64,000 bases of DNA. Origin: Kitasatospora sp. NBC_00315 (GTDB lineage Bacteria > Actinomycetota > Actinomycetes > Streptomycetales > Streptomycetaceae). Numbering within the stretch: position 1 is the stretch's first letter; the number at the start of each line of letters is the position of its first letter. Under the pieces are notes generated by a model, which was given only the letters and a program-made list of their open reading frames with translations, was not told the DNA's origin and did no database searches. Below, in pieces: positions 62,545-64,000 of the stretch. Where the stretch lies: positions 930,001 to 994,000 of the forward strand of contig NZ_CP108025.1 of NCBI RefSeq assembly GCF_041435095.1, written 5' to 3'. Made by a program: the position numbers and the translations under genes.

Positions 62545-64000
62545 CTAGTGTCCTACGCGGGCGAAGGGCACGCGGAAGATGTCGTAGTCGTCCTTCTCGT
62601 GGGAGGTGGAGCTGTCCGGGCCGTAGGGCTCGGTCGCGGTGTCCAGCACGGTCGGGTCCTGGGGCAGGGAGCCGATGGCCGACTGGCCGAAGGTGGAGAT
62701 GAGCATGACGCCCAGGCCCCGGCTCTCCAGGGTGGCCCGGTCGATGCCGAGCGACTGCAGCGGGATCTTTATCTCGTAGGTGGTGTCCTGGGCCGGGTTG
62801 TGGCCCGCCGCGAGCAGGTTCTGGTAGCGGCTGGCGTCGGCCAGGTCGGCGGGCACGTATCCGGCGTTGCCGGTGGCCTTGATGCCGGTCACCTCACTGG
62901 AGGACAGGCCGTCGGCGTACTTGTAGGTGATGCCCGCGGCCGCGAACTGCTGTACGTTGGCGGCCGCGTAGTCGAAGGTGCCGGCCGAGTTCAGGCTGAA
63001 GAGGGCGGGCTGGCCCACACCGGGCTTGCTGGAGAAGTTGGCGATGTGGTCGACCTCATTGCGGGCGAAGGAGGTGCGCAGGCCCCAGGGACCGCTCACG
63101 CTGCCCCCGATCAGGCCGTCGCTGCCCTTGGCCGGGTCGACGTCCAGGGCGATGGACTGGGGGATGTCACCCTGGTAGGGCTTGCCGTTGTCACTGATGG
63201 GGTACCCCTGGGCGGGGTCGGTCACGTCCGTGACGTTGGTGAACTGCCACATCAGGTACAGGTTGGCGTCGTCCCAGGCCGAGGAGAGGGAGTACAGGTC
63301 GTAGACCGGCCCCTCGTGGCTGCCGCGGAAGATGCGGGGGTCGTCGTTGGCGACTCCCTGGGCCACGATCATGTCCTTGGTCCACTCGGTGGCCTTGCCG
63401 TCCACCGTTATGGTGGCCGCCCGCCCGAGCTGTCCGCTTGGGTTGGTGGCGTAGTACGGCCCACCGGCAGCGGGGCCCGGGTCCGGCGTGGTGGTCGCGG
63501 TCGCGGTTGCGGTCGGCGTCACGGTGGGAGTGGCGGTCGCGGTCGGGGTGGGTGCCGGGCAGGGGTCGCCGCTGCCGACGACGCCGTCCTTGACGGTGAT
63601 GTTGCCGGTGCCCAGGGCGTAGTTACGGTTGCTGTTGTTGTCCCAGGTGCCGGAACCGTTGTTGAAGGTCGCGGCCAGGCCAGTCGCGGTACCCAGGTCG
63701 ACGGTCTTCTTCACCCAGCCGGTGCAGGCCGCGGTCATCGCGACACCGGGCACGGTGGTCCAGGCACCGCCGGTCGGGGCGTAGTGCAGGTTGTAGGCGG
63801 CCCAGTTCTTGTTGGTGCTGTAGAACACGGTCGTGGGGGGAGCGGGGAGGCAGGGGTCGCCGCTGCCGACGACGCCGTCCTTGACGGTGATGTTGCCGGT
63901 GCCCAGGGCGTAGTTACGGTTGCTGTTGTTGTCCCAGGTGCCGGAACCGTTGTTGAAGGTCGCGGCCAGGCCAGTCGCGGTACCCAGGTCGACGGTCTTC
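62545..64000 (-). CDS. Secreted starch-binding protein with tandem CBM25 domains (N-terminus outside window)
   Basis: C-terminal part of a large exported protein that begins beyond the window. Two CBM25 starch-binding modules are visible (one complete: FYSTNKNWAAYNLHY, GAWTTVPGVAMT, GTWDNNSNRNYALG; one partial at the window end). A Thr/Pro/Ala linker (PTPTATATPTVTP) leads to a glucodextranase-C/DOMON-like domain of about 280 residues (GQLGRAATITVDGKA, YDLYSLSSAWDDANLYLMWQ). Such tails belong to alpha-amylases or pullulanases, so a GH13 enzyme probably lies upstream. The 97-residue repeat unit is identical over 150 bases. Confidence 0.85.
   Translation of the reverse strand, partial: KTVDLGTATGLAATFNNGSGTWDNNSNRNYALGTGNITVKDGVVGSGDPCLPAPPTTVFYSTNKNWAAYNLHYAPTGGAWTTVPGVAMTAACTGWVKKTVDLGTATGLAATFNNGSGTWDNNSNRNYALGTGNITVKDGVVGSGDPCPAPTPTATATPTVTPTATATATTTPDPGPAAGGPYYATNPSGQLGRAATITVDGKATEWTKDMIVAQGVANDDPRIFRGSHEGPVYDLYSLSSAWDDANLYLMWQFTNVTDVTDPAQGYPISDNGKPYQGDIPQSIALDVDPAKGSDGLIGGSVSGPWGLRTSFARNEVDHIANFSSKPGVGQPALFSLNSAGTFDYAAANVQQFAAAGITYKYADGLSSSEVTGIKATGNAGYVPADLADASRYQNLLAAGHNPAQDTTYEIKIPLQSLGIDRATLESRGLGVMLISTFGQSAIGSLPQDPTVLDTATEPYGPDSSTSHEKDDYDIFRVPFARVGH
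63560..64000. repeat. Identical 291-base-period repeat in the CBM25 gene
   Basis: Bases 63560-63709 and 63851-64000 are identical over 150 bases, a 97-codon period. The repeat continues past the window edge. It is a recent duplication of a starch-binding module or a product of gene conversion. Confidence 0.95.

Overview
The window is high-GC actinobacterial DNA, most likely a Streptomycetaceae chromosome (Streptomyces or Kitasatospora). Codons end almost always in G or C, GTG starts are common, and lipoprotein solute-binding proteins, MurT/GatD, amphi-Trp, DUF1918, DUF4232, DUF7144 and COG4705 proteins occur together. No rRNA, tRNA or CRISPR array was seen. The window opens inside pntA and closes inside a secreted starch-binding protein.

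Layout. 1-5.6 kb: pntAB, an OmpR/histidine kinase pair (the kinase has a TTA codon) and an EEP-family phosphatase. 5.8-15 kb: accessory zone with a GH1 beta-glucosidase, a DUF4232 lipoprotein, a MerR-like regulator, an upstream repeat array, a DeoR regulator, and many gene fragments (IS256, ISL3, IS5, STAS, GH62, GH2, ilvB/ilvN). 15-24.2 kb: an MFS transporter, then small membrane and stress-type proteins (amphi-Trp, DUF7144, BrkB-like, TetR, DUF1918, DedA), a PIG-L deacetylase and an F420-type reductase. 24.3-36.6 kb: core metabolism and envelope genes (glmS, a PLP decarboxylase, an ACT-GNAT membrane protein, murT-gatD, pfkA, a D-2-hydroxyacid dehydrogenase), plus an odd secreted Cys/His-rich protein. 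36.7-42.7 kb: a candidate signalling or conflict system described below. 42.7-43.7 kb: a second fragment field (GH38, an MhpA-like hydroxylase, a CoA-transferase). 43.8-64 kb: sugar use (AraF-like ABC importer, GH97, glucarate dehydratase, an orphan MalE-type lipoprotein, terminal CBM25 protein), with a helical-repeat protein, a cold-shock protein, uppP, a second two-component system and small membrane proteins between them.

The most interesting part is 36.7-42.7 kb. A membrane-anchored STAND-like ATPase carries an N-terminal glycine/valine motif (tag A). A 93-residue neighbour carries the same tag A, then a low-complexity linker, then a second motif (tag B). Tag B recurs at the C-terminus of a degenerate nucleotidyl-cyclase-like protein and near the C-terminus of a 161-residue protein. 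A Crp-family regulator lies between the two arms. The shared tags suggest homotypic interaction, possibly amyloid-type signalling as described for bacterial NLR-like systems, with the 93-residue protein as a bridge. This is inference from motif sharing and gene order.

Sugar genes carry recognisable control sites: a LacI/MalR-like operator before the malE-like gene, and a sigma70-like promoter with an inverted repeat at the start of the glucarate dehydratase gene. Long perfect hairpins mark many gene ends.
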